Shown one piece after another: positions 15,657-22,899 of a DNA stretch of 29,977 nucleotides. Numbering within the stretch: position 1 is the stretch's first letter; each line of letters starts with the position of its first letter. Below the pieces are notes generated by a model that did not search any database, had not been told where the DNA came from, and saw only the letters and a list, made by a program, of their open reading frames with translations. The translations under genes were made by a program, and so were the position numbers. Source of the stretch: an uncultured Opitutales bacterium (GTDB lineage Bacteria > Verrucomicrobiota > Verrucomicrobiia > Opitutales > Intestinicryptomonadaceae); the NCBI GenBank assembly GCA_900545705.1, contig URAK01000019.1, positions 1 to 29,977 on the forward strand. The letters are read 5' to 3'.

Positions 15657-16675
15657 TTTCTTATCCTATTCTTATCGACGGTATCGGGAAGTTCGGAAGT
15701 CTGCTCCCAGCTGCGGCGCGTTGCCGCCATGAATATTTCTTCGAGGCTCGGCTTCTTGTGGTAAACCTCCCTCAACCCAAATGCGGAATCCTTGGAAAAT
15801 TCCCTTATTAGAGTGCACCCCAAATCCGAATTTTCGTCGGTCGACAGTATGTAGTCGTAGTATCCGGCAGAATCAGGCTTGGATTCGGAAACTATCTCCA
15901 CCCCACTGCATATGCGCCCCAGCATTTCACGCATCTTTGAGGGATCCGCCCTTAGAGAAATACCGTACTTTTCGCGGGATATAAACTCCTTTCGCAAACT
16001 CTCGGACGATCCGCTAGCGACTATCGTGCCTTGGTTTATAATCATAACCCTGTCGCACATCAGCTCTATTTCCGGAAGTATGTGGCTGCTTATTATTACG
16101 CTCATCTTCCCGCGCAGCGAATTTATGAGGGCGCGTATTGCGAGAATTTGGTGCGGGTCCAAACCTATGGTGGGCTCGTCCATGATTATCACCTCTGGGC
16201 GCGACAATATTGCGTCTGCAATCCCAACCCTCTGGCGGAAGCCTTTCGATAAGTTTCCGATTATTTTGTTTGAAGCCTTGCGCAGCAGCTGGCAGATATC
16301 CATGGATTCATCTACCCTCGCCCTGATTTCAGAGCGTGGAACTCCTTTTATCCCGGCGCGGAAAGTGAGGTATTCGCGCACTCTGAGATCTTCCGGAAGC
16401 GGATTGTTTTCCGGCATAAAGCCGATATGCCTTCGCGCCGCGTCGGGGTTTATCGCCACGCTTTCCCCGCATATGCTTACGCTTCCGGAAGTTGCCGGCA
16501 TAAGCCCCGATATGATGCGCATTGTAGTGCTCTTGCCCGCGCCGTTTGGCCCGAGAAATCCCACCACTTCGCCCTTGCCTATGCGAAACGACACATTGTC
16601 TATCGCCTTCACTCCGCCGTAGACTTTTGTCAGGCGACGCACCACGACGGAATTAGGCTCTTCCGAATTGTCCAT
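15653..16675 (-). CDS. ABC transporter ATP-binding protein (GldA-like)
   Basis: The 340-residue protein has a complete nucleotide-binding domain: Walker A GPNGAGKST (42-50), signature LSKGFRQRV (142-150, the KGF form usual in GldA-like proteins), Walker B VIIMDEPT (162-169), D-loop GLDP and H-loop His198. The Q-loop position reads FMPENNPL, with Glu as in GldA relatives. Residues from about 215 to 340 form a C-terminal extension that could regulate the enzyme or bind a partner. It is the first gene of the minus-strand block that runs to lpxB, and its end overlaps the permease start. The 149-base gap before it holds a GC-rich hairpin. No good ribosome binding site is visible. Confidence 0.93.
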   Translation of the reverse strand: MDNSEEPNSVVVRRLTKVYGGVKAIDNVSFRIGKGEVVGFLGPNGAGKSTTMRIISGLMPATSGSVSICGESVAINPDAARRHIGFMPENNPLPEDLRVREYLTFRAGIKGVPRSEIRARVDESMDICQLLRKASNKIIGNLSKGFRQRVGIADAILSRPEVIIMDEPTIGLDPHQILAIRALINSLRGKMSVIISSHILPEIELMCDRVMIINQGTIVASGSSESLRKEFISREKYGISLRADPSKMREMLGRICSGVEIVSESKPDSAGYYDYILSTDENSDLGCTLIREFSKDSAFGLREVYHKKPSLEEIFMAATRRSWEQTSELPDTVDKNRIRK

Positions 16676-16722
16676 ATTGAGGTAATAATTTGCGCTATAT
16701 TAGTATTCGATAAGCGGTTCGG

Positions 16723-16743
16723 GCGGCGCGAGCAATGCGCCGC
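16723..16743. repeat. GC-rich inverted repeat between ACP and ABC genes
   Basis: GCGGCGC (16723-16729) and GCGCCGC (16737-16743) form a perfect 7-bp stem with a 7-base loop, about 50 bases upstream of the ATPase start. No T run follows on either strand. It may be a mRNA processing or attenuation hairpin, or a binding site. Its role is unknown. Confidence 0.4.
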
Positions 16744-16824
16744 ACCGCGATGCGCGCCAATTTGCTTTGTTGCGGAAATCCCCAAGACTTCGAGGAATCC
16801 GCCGGGGTATTGCGCGCGGGAAGG

Positions 16825-17184
16825 CTATCCCATCTTGGCCGCTATGTATGCCTTTATGTCTCCGAGCGTATGAATCTTCTGAACGTCTTCGTTGTCGATG
16901 CTAGCGCCGGTCGCGTCTTCGACCGCCAGAACAATCTCAACCATAGTCAGGGAATCGAGCCCGAGGTCGTCCACCATTCTCAAAGAGTCTTGCGGATTTT
17001 TTAAGAGGTCGCGTTTTTCGGGCTCGAGAAAACGTTCAATTATGCCTATAACCACCGGGCCTGCAAGCTCCGCGTTTCCGGTTTTTCTGAGTTCAACGGC
17101 CTTTTCTATGGTTTCCGGCGAGCAGCGTTTTAGGGTTTCGCGCAATGCCGCCTCGTCTTCAGATGTAAAATTTTGTGGATTCAT
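16825..17184 (-). CDS. Acyl carrier protein with N-terminal extension
   Basis: The 119-residue protein has a phosphopantetheine-attachment domain in its C-terminal 70 residues, with Ser78 in DDLGLDSLTMVEIVLAVE. A helical extension of about 50 residues precedes it (EAALRETLKRCSPETIEKAV...). It differs clearly from AcpP, having LGLDSL rather than LGADSL, and is likely a specialised carrier. The ATG at 17184 is chosen because the 13 codons upstream look non-coding and overlap the divergent promoter region. It lies 149 bases upstream of the ABC/DUF4340/AsmA/LpxB block on the same strand, so it may supply acyl groups to an envelope lipid. No partner synthase is adjacent. Confidence 0.88.
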   Translation of the reverse strand: MNPQNFTSEDEAALRETLKRCSPETIEKAVELRKTGNAELAGPVVIGIIERFLEPEKRDLLKNPQDSLRMVDDLGLDSLTMVEIVLAVEDATGASIDNEDVQKIHTLGDIKAYIAAKMG

Positions 17185-17249
17185 GGGACTTATATCAACA
17201 TATCCGCGCGCGCATTTCAACAATTTAAAAGTATCCCGCTCAATTTTTA

Positions 17250-17278
17250 TTTACATGCCGCCCGCCATTCATTTTAAT
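17250..17278 (+). promoter_or_regulatory. Strong candidate promoter for rsmE, apparently leaderless
   Basis: TTTACA (17250-17255), a 17-base spacer and TTTAAT (17273-17278) each match sigma-70 consensus at 5 of 6. Transcription would begin at about 17284-17286, and the rsmE ATG is at 17286. No ribosome binding site precedes that ATG, which agrees with a leaderless transcript. Confidence 0.5.
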
Positions 17279-17285
17279 ACAGTTA

Positions 17286-18020
17286 ATGAATTGCGTGCTG
17301 TTTCCCAAAGGCTCTGCCATGAGACTCGATTCCGGCTCTCCGAAAATTGAACATATAAAAAACGTTCTAAAAATCGGCGACGGCGGGGAAATTTTTGCGG
17401 GCAATATCGGCGGAAAAATATATATATGCCGCATTAACTTTGCCAATGACGGCTCCGCAATGTTTTCCCCTCTCAGGGAAGTTGATACTCCTCCGCCAAT
17501 GAAAATATCGGTGGCTGTCGCCTTTACAAGACCCCAGATAGCCAAAAGAATATTGTTTGAGGCAGCCTGCGCCGGCATTTCCCGCCTGATATTTTACCCC
17601 GCCTCAAAGGGGGAAGCCGCATACGCCAAGAGTTCGCTATACACCGGCAAAAGCGTTCTCGAATACATGGAAAAGGGCGCCGAACAAGCGTGTGCGACGG
17701 ATATCCCGGAATTTTCGGCATGCATGTCGCTCGAAGAAGCCTGCCGCGAACTTGCGATAGAGTCGCCCGACTCCATAAAAATCGCGCCGGACTTATACGA
17801 AGCCACTGCCGACATCTGCGAGCTTTCTTCACAAATATCTCCCGAATCCCATATTTGCGCCGCAATGGGCGGTGAGAGGGGGTTCTCAAATCCCGACCGG
17901 ATTCTGCTCAGGCAAATGGGCTGGACGCTCGTTTCTATGGGGCGGCGCGTCTTGCGCACCGACACGGCATTCATCACTCTATGCGGCGTTCTCCGCGCTC
18001 TCATAACAAAACGACAATAA
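17286..18020 (+). CDS. rsmE: 16S rRNA (uracil-1498-N3)-methyltransferase (RsmE)
   Basis: RsmE is a SPOUT-fold enzyme that methylates U1498 in 16S rRNA using S-adenosylmethionine. The 244 residues have an N-terminal PUA-like part (HIKNVLKIGDGGEIF, 23-37). The C-terminal knot has AMGGERGFSNPDR (193-205, usually IGPEGGFS) and MGRRVLRTDTAFI (218-230, the LGxRILRxETA motif). The Gly-Glu-Arg variation in the knot loop is a mild divergence from the common GPEGG. It is divergent from the long ACP gene and only seven bases before the next exported-protein gene, so those two may be co-transcribed. Confidence 0.92.
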   Translation: MNCVLFPKGSAMRLDSGSPKIEHIKNVLKIGDGGEIFAGNIGGKIYICRINFANDGSAMFSPLREVDTPPPMKISVAVAFTRPQIAKRILFEAACAGISRLIFYPASKGEAAYAKSSLYTGKSVLEYMEKGAEQACATDIPEFSACMSLEEACRELAIESPDSIKIAPDLYEATADICELSSQISPESHICAAMGGERGFSNPDRILLRQMGWTLVSMGRRVLRTDTAFITLCGVLRALITKRQ

Positions 18021-18027
18021 AATAAAA

Positions 18028-19206
18028 ATGAAAAATATCCTGATACCAATCGCGGCGGCTCTAATGCCGCTTACAGTATTCTCCGATACCTCATCGGAAA
18101 AATTGTCCGACCAAAAATTCGAGCAGAAGCTTGAAACGCTATGGGATAAAACGGCAAAAACTTTTTACTCCCCCAAAACTAATATTTTTTACACAAGGAG
18201 CATTGATAAGATTCCTGGCCCCGAGCTAATCAACGAATACAAACCATTAAAGAAAAATGGAGACCCAAACTATATGGGCGGCGGAACAGGAACCGAAGAC
18301 TGTTCAATGCTCTGCGGAATAATGCTCGCCGGACTTTGCGACAAGTACGAAATAAAAAAGGACGCTGCCACGGCAGACTGGGCGCGGAAGCTGGCCAAGG
18401 GCTTAATGCTCGCCGACACAGTCCACGGCGACCCCGGATTTGTCGCCCGCGGCGTTTCGCCGGCTGACGGCAAAAGCGTCTATCCCGAGACTTCACGCGA
18501 CCAATACACCCACAATATCCACGGTCTATGGCGGTACTTCAATTCCCCGATAGCAACCGACGCCGAGAAAAAAGAAATTTCAGAAATTTTTTGCGCCGTC
18601 GCGGAAAAGATGAAAAGGGAAATCCGCCCAGACACAAACCCTCCATACACCTACAAGCTCCATAAGGGAGTGCCCGACAAGCGCGGCGTGGCAAAAATGC
18701 ACGACGTTTACCCGCACGAAGCCGCGAGACTCGCAATGCTCTACGCCGCCGCATACGACGCTACAAAAAATAAAAAATACCTAAACTGGTACAGGGCGGT
18801 TTACGACGACGCAGTAGGCGGATCGGCAAAATTCATAGGCATGCGCGAGACATACTACAAGCATCTTGTCCCGCCCTACTCAATCGCGCAAATGAACGCC
18901 TCTCTCGAGCTCATAAGGGAAGTCGAGCCGGATCCCAGCCGCAAATTGCAAATTTCAATAATTATGGACGCCATATCAGAATTTATCGACAAGTACAAAG
19001 TCTACCACGTATCTGACAAGAGCGTCCGCGACGCCGCCGAGATAATGTGGGGGCAGATGCTCGCCAACGGCTACCGTCTAAGCCCTGCGCGGGAAAACAT
19101 ACTCAAACAAAACATCGTAAAAATACACGAGCGCGACCCGTACGGCGCCTATATGGTGTTTTCCGCATACTGGCGCGCGCGGCTCGACGAGGCAAGGGGC
19201 AAGTAA
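18028..19206 (+). CDS. Exported six-hairpin-glycosidase-like protein
   Basis: The 392-residue protein has a signal peptide (about residues 1-19, ending TVFS|D). It then has a helix-rich chain with aromatic and acidic patches: YMGGGTGTEDCSMLCGIM, ARGVSPADGKSVYPETSRDQ, YTHNIHGLWRYF, HDVYPHEAARLAMLYAAAY. This pattern resembles (alpha/alpha)6-barrel glycoside hydrolases and lyases of Verrucomicrobiota. I cannot assign a CAZy family or substrate. Candidate acid residues are the Glu/Asp in GTGTEDC and the Asp in ETSRDQ. It starts seven bases after rsmE without a visible ribosome binding site. The region just after its stop codon is filled with degenerate repeats. A periplasmic or secreted role in plant or mucin glycan use is inference. 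Confidence 0.55.
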   Translation: MKNILIPIAAALMPLTVFSDTSSEKLSDQKFEQKLETLWDKTAKTFYSPKTNIFYTRSIDKIPGPELINEYKPLKKNGDPNYMGGGTGTEDCSMLCGIMLAGLCDKYEIKKDAATADWARKLAKGLMLADTVHGDPGFVARGVSPADGKSVYPETSRDQYTHNIHGLWRYFNSPIATDAEKKEISEIFCAVAEKMKREIRPDTNPPYTYKLHKGVPDKRGVAKMHDVYPHEAARLAMLYAAAYDATKNKKYLNWYRAVYDDAVGGSAKFIGMRETYYKHLVPPYSIAQMNASLELIREVEPDPSRKLQISIIMDAISEFIDKYKVYHVSDKSVRDAAEIMWGQMLANGYRLSPARENILKQNIVKIHERDPYGAYMVFSAYWRARLDEARGK

Positions 19207-19493
19207 GATTTTTCCGCACAAAGAAAGCGCGAACGGAAAGCAAGAAATCCTCGTCGTCAGAATCAGTGGTACTGGCTGGCGCGCGAGGGCGCGAACGTAA
19301 GACGTTTCGGATATGAAGGGAAACCTGCCACTTGTTTTCATACTGGCGCGCAGGCGTAAACGTATAGATTTTCTGAATTTGAACTCATAACGTCTATAAC
19401 TGGCATTCCGGCACGAGGGGCGAATAGAAAGCCTCAAACATCTTTAAGCTAATACCCAACTTATCGTTTACCGGCGTGGGGGCGCGAATAGAA
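19207..19493. repeat. Field of about five degenerate direct repeats
   Basis: Units are seen near 19212-19241, 19270-19311, 19341-19382, 19398-19431 and 19469-19500. The shared core is roughly TACTGGC, a variable G/C-rich stretch, then GGCGCGAA followed by CGTA or TAGA. Units 2 and 3 stay similar for about 45 bases (AACGTA..GA..TTTC..GAT.TGAA). Units 1, 4 and 5 share GCGAATAGAA- or GCGAACGGAA-like tails. Spacing between units 2 to 5 is about 71, 57 and 71 bases. Stop codons interrupt every frame. The 3' end of the preceding gene contains a similar TACTGGCGCGCGCGGC (19168-19183), so the field may be decayed duplications of that end. Confidence 0.55.
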
Positions 19494-19831
19494 CCGCAAA
19501 TTTGCGCAATGCCAACTACACTCAGAATTAGCAGGTTGAATACGGACTCAGGCAAGCACTTTGCGCAGTTGTTAAAAATTTTTGCATGCCGCCCATGCGC
19601 GCATTTCCAACCGCGCCTGTAATTTTGCAAAACGGATTAGCTTGAAATCGGCGCCCAACCTTGCGGAAGAAAATTTATAAAAAAATCCCTTCCCGATATA
19701 TATTTAACTCCGCCATATACCGAAGCTAAAAAACTGCAAAGCTTGCAGCGCAGAAATCATGCTACGCAATAGACGCGCGACTATAATACATTTAATGTTG
19801 AAGAATGCGCGTTTTATCATAATATAAAAAT
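19494..19831. other. Intergenic region without a gene
   Basis: No convincing open reading frame is present. I see a small hairpin, CTGCAA/TTGCAG with a 3-base loop (19734-19748), and a perfect TATAAT at 19782-19787 lacking a clear -35. A weaker pair, TTGAAG (19798-19803) and TAATAT (19820-19825), would start transcription at the next gene's ATG. The GC-rich first half resembles the decaying repeat field before it. Confidence 0.5.
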
Positions 19832-20842
19832 ATGAAATTTATAAAAAACGCAATATTTGCGGCAGTCCTTGCCTTGTGCACAGCGTCTTATTCGAGCCCT
19901 CAAAAGGTTATTTTCGATACAGACATGGGCAATGATGTCGACGACGCACTCGCGCTTGCAATGCTCTACGGATACCACAAGTCTGGCAAGGCAGAGCTTG
20001 CGGGGATACTAGTAAACAAAGGCAATCCCAACGCGCCAAAATTTTGCGCCGCGCTAAATAAATATTACGGGCTACCAGATATTCCTATCGGATTCATCTC
20101 TAATGGGAAAACCCCGGAAGACGGCGCATTCAACGCAAAAGTTCTCTCAGAAAAAAATGCGGACGGCACGCCAAAATACCCATTTGAAATGCCCGGCGGC
20201 GGATTTCCGGACTCCGTAAAATTGGCAAGAAAAATTCTTGCTGAGTCCGAAGACAAGAGCGTCGTGTACATTTCTGTAGGGTTTCTAACGAACATAGCGC
20301 GCCTGTTAGAGTCTGCACCCGACGAAATATCGCCTCTCGACGGCAAGAGCCTCGCCGCAAAAAAAATAAAATACTTTTCCGTTATGGGCGGCGACTTCAA
20401 AAATCCCGGCTCTCCCGAATACAATATCCAATGCGACATAAAATCAGCTCAAATATTTGCTGCAACCACTCCGTACGACGCCGTATTCGGCGGATTTGAA
20501 ATAGGCTGCGCCCTAAAATTTCCCCAGCGCGAAATGGAAGCCCGAATGTCGCCCAATAACCCAATAAACGCCGCCTACAAACTCTATGCAAAAATGCTAA
20601 ATCGCGGAAAATCCGACAGGCACGACCGCCCTTCGTGGGATTTGGCTAGTGTCCTCTACGTATTTGAGCCTGAATTGTTCGATGTTTCCGATAGAGTTGC
20701 GGTTTCAATCGACAACAAAGGGCGCTCAACATATGCTCCGGACAAATCTGGCAAATGCAGATTCCTTAAAATTCCGCGCGGCGGCGGGGAAAAAATCCTA
20801 AAAAAACTTGTTGAAGACGCTGCGTATGAACCTGGCAATTAA
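19832..20842 (+). CDS. Exported nucleoside-hydrolase-like protein
   Basis: The 336-residue protein has a signal peptide (about residues 1-19) and belongs to the inosine-uridine-preferring nucleoside hydrolase superfamily, which cleaves N-glycosidic bonds of ribonucleosides. The calcium-binding Asp cluster is at residues 29-38 (FDTDMGNDVDDALAL). SVMGGDF (183-189) and PEYNIQCD (195-202, with Glu and Asn typical of the ribose pocket) follow. A C-terminal Asp270 lies in RPSWDLASVL. The N-terminal form DTDMGNDVDD, rather than DCDPGxDD, marks a secreted subgroup common in Bacteroidota and Verrucomicrobiota. The natural substrate is uncertain. It overlaps the next gene by 17 bases, so the two are probably translated together. 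Confidence 0.85.
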   Translation: MKFIKNAIFAAVLALCTASYSSPQKVIFDTDMGNDVDDALALAMLYGYHKSGKAELAGILVNKGNPNAPKFCAALNKYYGLPDIPIGFISNGKTPEDGAFNAKVLSEKNADGTPKYPFEMPGGGFPDSVKLARKILAESEDKSVVYISVGFLTNIARLLESAPDEISPLDGKSLAAKKIKYFSVMGGDFKNPGSPEYNIQCDIKSAQIFAATTPYDAVFGGFEIGCALKFPQREMEARMSPNNPINAAYKLYAKMLNRGKSDRHDRPSWDLASVLYVFEPELFDVSDRVAVSIDNKGRSTYAPDKSGKCRFLKIPRGGGEKILKKLVEDAAYEPGN

Positions 20843-21659
20843 AATATGTGCCTCGGCTATGCTGATTGCGGCGGCAAGCGCATTCGCCGAAAATGTAAAA
20901 ACTTTGGAACTCACTCCAGCCGAGGGAATGACGCGCGCAAACTTGTCCTACATAATTCCAGAGGGGGTAAAAGAACCGGAGGGATTTTTGCTCTTGGCGT
21001 CTGGATACAACAGCGACGGAACTTTTCTTATAAAAAAGGCGGAATGGATTGAATTCGCCAAAAAGCAAAAACTCATACTTGTAGGGCTGTCGTTTGCATC
21101 CGATACCGACGACTTGACAAACGGCAAGGGCTATTATTACGCCTCAAAAGGCTCCGGACAAGTTTTTCTAGAAGGACTTGATAAAATCCAAGACGGAAAG
21201 CTTCCAATATATATGTACGGATTTTCAGGCGGAGCGCATTTTACAGCGCGCTTTGCCGAATGGAAGCCGGAGCGCGTCGGTTCTCTCTGCGCGTACGCAG
21301 CCGGCTGGTGGGACTTTCCCCGCCGCCTAAAAAAAGATTTTCCCGCAATAATAGCCTGCGGCGAAAAAGATATCCGCCTCAAAGCATGTTTCGACTACTT
21401 CACATGGGGACGTAAACTCGGCAGAAAATGGACATGGATAAAGCTCGCCGACACCGGGCACTCGCACTCTGCACAGCTCGACAAATTTGTCCGTGAATAT
21501 TTTGCGTGTGTACTCGACAAGTCGCCCAAGAGGCCTGTATGCGCGGACTTAACCACAGGTAAAGCAATGCCTGAAATGTTTACGAGGTCGTCAAAAAAAC
21601 TCACATCTTATTTCCCTGACGCCCCCCTCGCAAAATCGGCCCCGGCAAAATACGATTAG
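20826..21659 (+). CDS. Exported alpha/beta hydrolase
   Basis: The 277-residue protein has a signal peptide ending near ASAFA (residue 21) and an alpha/beta-hydrolase chain. The nucleophile is Ser134 in YGFSGGAHF. The acid is probably Asp182 in CGEKD, and the base is His212 or His214 in DTGHSHS. The layout resembles feruloyl-esterase- or depolymerase-like secreted esterases. The substrate is unknown. I chose the ATG at 20826, inside the end of the nucleoside-hydrolase gene, because it begins the signal peptide. A TTG at 20808 would add six residues. The 17-base overlap implies coupled expression and possibly a shared substrate such as an acylated nucleoside or glycan. That link is speculation. 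Confidence 0.8.
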   Translation: MNLAIKICASAMLIAAASAFAENVKTLELTPAEGMTRANLSYIIPEGVKEPEGFLLLASGYNSDGTFLIKKAEWIEFAKKQKLILVGLSFASDTDDLTNGKGYYYASKGSGQVFLEGLDKIQDGKLPIYMYGFSGGAHFTARFAEWKPERVGSLCAYAAGWWDFPRRLKKDFPAIIACGEKDIRLKACFDYFTWGRKLGRKWTWIKLADTGHSHSAQLDKFVREYFACVLDKSPKRPVCADLTTGKAMPEMFTRSSKKLTSYFPDAPLAKSAPAKYD

Positions 21660-21745
21660 CCTTGCGGCACAGACAGCTTTTGCAGAATTTTTTTCTTTAT
21701 AAAATGATGTTTGTGCGTTAACGTGCTTGGAAAAAGTTTCATATT

Positions 21746-22411
21746 ATGCGAAACATTCTTCCATTTTTTATTTTATTCGCGCTGTATTTTGGAGTCCCCG
21801 CGGCCTTTTCGCAAACAGCCCCCGCCCCGTCGACGGCATGCGTGTTTGTTTCCATAGACACCGTAAAGCGCGACGACATAAAGACATACGCTGAATCACA
21901 AAAAGATTTTGAAAGCGCCGCCAAGAAAGCGCCCGGCTGCCTGCGCGCGCTTTTTATGCAAAATGTTTTTTATAAAGACAAATTTATAAAGTACGCCGAG
22001 TTCGCCACACCCGCCGATGCGAAAGAGTTTGCCAAAGCCCAAAGCGAACTTAAAACGCCTGCGAAGTCGGAAGTATCGATATACGAAGTTGTGAAAAATT
22101 CCTCAAACGATACACCGCTAATCATAGCGGTTGATCTCGACGAAGTGCCGACTGCGTTTATTCCAGAATTTCTAAAAATATCAAAGCCTTTGCGCGACGG
22201 CACCAACACGGAAAAGGACACTTTGTCATACGAACTATATTCGTCGCCACAAAATCCTTCAAAATTCTTTTTATTTGAGCTGTATAAGAACCGTGCGGCG
22301 CACGCTTTCCATTCAAAACAGCCCCATTTCACACAGTGGGACAAGAAATGCGCCGATTTAAAAATAGGCCGCAAAGGAAAATTTCTGGATATTGCCGCAA
22401 AATCGAAATAA
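21746..22411 (+). CDS. Exported protein with two ABM-like domains
   Basis: The 221-residue protein has a signal peptide (about residues 1-22, ending AAFS|Q) and two ferredoxin-like units of the antibiotic biosynthesis monooxygenase (ABM/YgiN) superfamily. The first is at about 30-115. The second, clearer one is at about 122-210, with SYELYSSPQNPSKFFLFELY followed by AHAFHSKQPHF, the usual (L/Y)xxPxxPxxFxxxExY ... HxxxxHF pattern. ABM proteins degrade quinones or haem or act as sensors, mostly in the cytoplasm, so export is unusual. It starts 86 bases after the alpha/beta hydrolase. No clear terminator separates them, and no clear ribosome binding site is seen. Confidence 0.75.
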   Translation: MRNILPFFILFALYFGVPAAFSQTAPAPSTACVFVSIDTVKRDDIKTYAESQKDFESAAKKAPGCLRALFMQNVFYKDKFIKYAEFATPADAKEFAKAQSELKTPAKSEVSIYEVVKNSSNDTPLIIAVDLDEVPTAFIPEFLKISKPLRDGTNTEKDTLSYELYSSPQNPSKFFLFELYKNRAAHAFHSKQPHFTQWDKKCADLKIGRKGKFLDIAAKSK

Positions 22412-22899
22412 TTGCGGCATAAAAAACAACATCTGCAATCTGGCGGATATCCTGTGCGCCACGCTAAATCAAAACAATTGCGGGCATGTTGTGGGCGTTG
22501 CGGCTATTTTTAATGCAATCAACAAGCAAATGCCATTGATTGCAAAATTCTTGGCAATTCGTCGAACGCGATAAGATATTCCCATGCCGGCAATTAAAAT
22601 TCATAAAGTAAAAAATGCCGTTGCCGATAAACGATTTCAGATCGTATAATTCCTCATTCTTGAACGCTATTTTGGCGAAAGTATTGCGACGCGCACAACA
22701 TGTACGCAAAGAAATACGCCTAAAATGCAGCGCAATATACGCTAAAAAACCTGCATGTGTCCCAGCCCAATTTCCGCAGATGCGAAAACCTGAAAATTTC
22801 TGCGCTTGCGAATGTATTATGCATAGTTATAAAACTTGCACTGCAAGAAGCGCGCGAATTCTTCCAAAAACCGCAAGCCTACTGCGCTAAAAACGCCGT
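22412..22899. other. Convergent intergenic region without a recognisable gene
   Basis: This 488-base stretch separates convergent genes. Open frames here are short, rich in Cys, Asn and Arg, and show no family resemblance, so I reject them. It contains a perfect 9-bp inverted repeat, TGCAATCAA (22514-22522) with TTGATTGCA (22536-22544), and a smaller one, CTTGCA/TGCAAG (22835-22847). Neither has a proper T run. It might hold a decayed gene or a small RNA, but I cannot show either. Confidence 0.5.

Noticed and set aside
15879..16622. 247-codon plus-strand open frame antisense to the ABC ATPase
   Set aside because: It mirrors the Walker motifs of the true gene and has no features of its own.
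13402..16675. Gliding motility machinery
   Set aside because: The ABC genes are GldA/F/G-like, but other core gliding genes (gldB, gldJ-N, spr) are absent from the window and the neighbours are lipid A and AsmA genes.
19270..19493. Integron attC sites or CRISPR repeats
   Set aside because: Units are too divergent, lack the paired inverted core sites of attC, and there is no integrase or cas gene nearby.
22464..22890. Short open frames on both strands in the 22412-22899 gap
   Set aside because: The products are rich in Cys, Asn and Arg, begin at arbitrary codons without ribosome binding sites, and match no family pattern.
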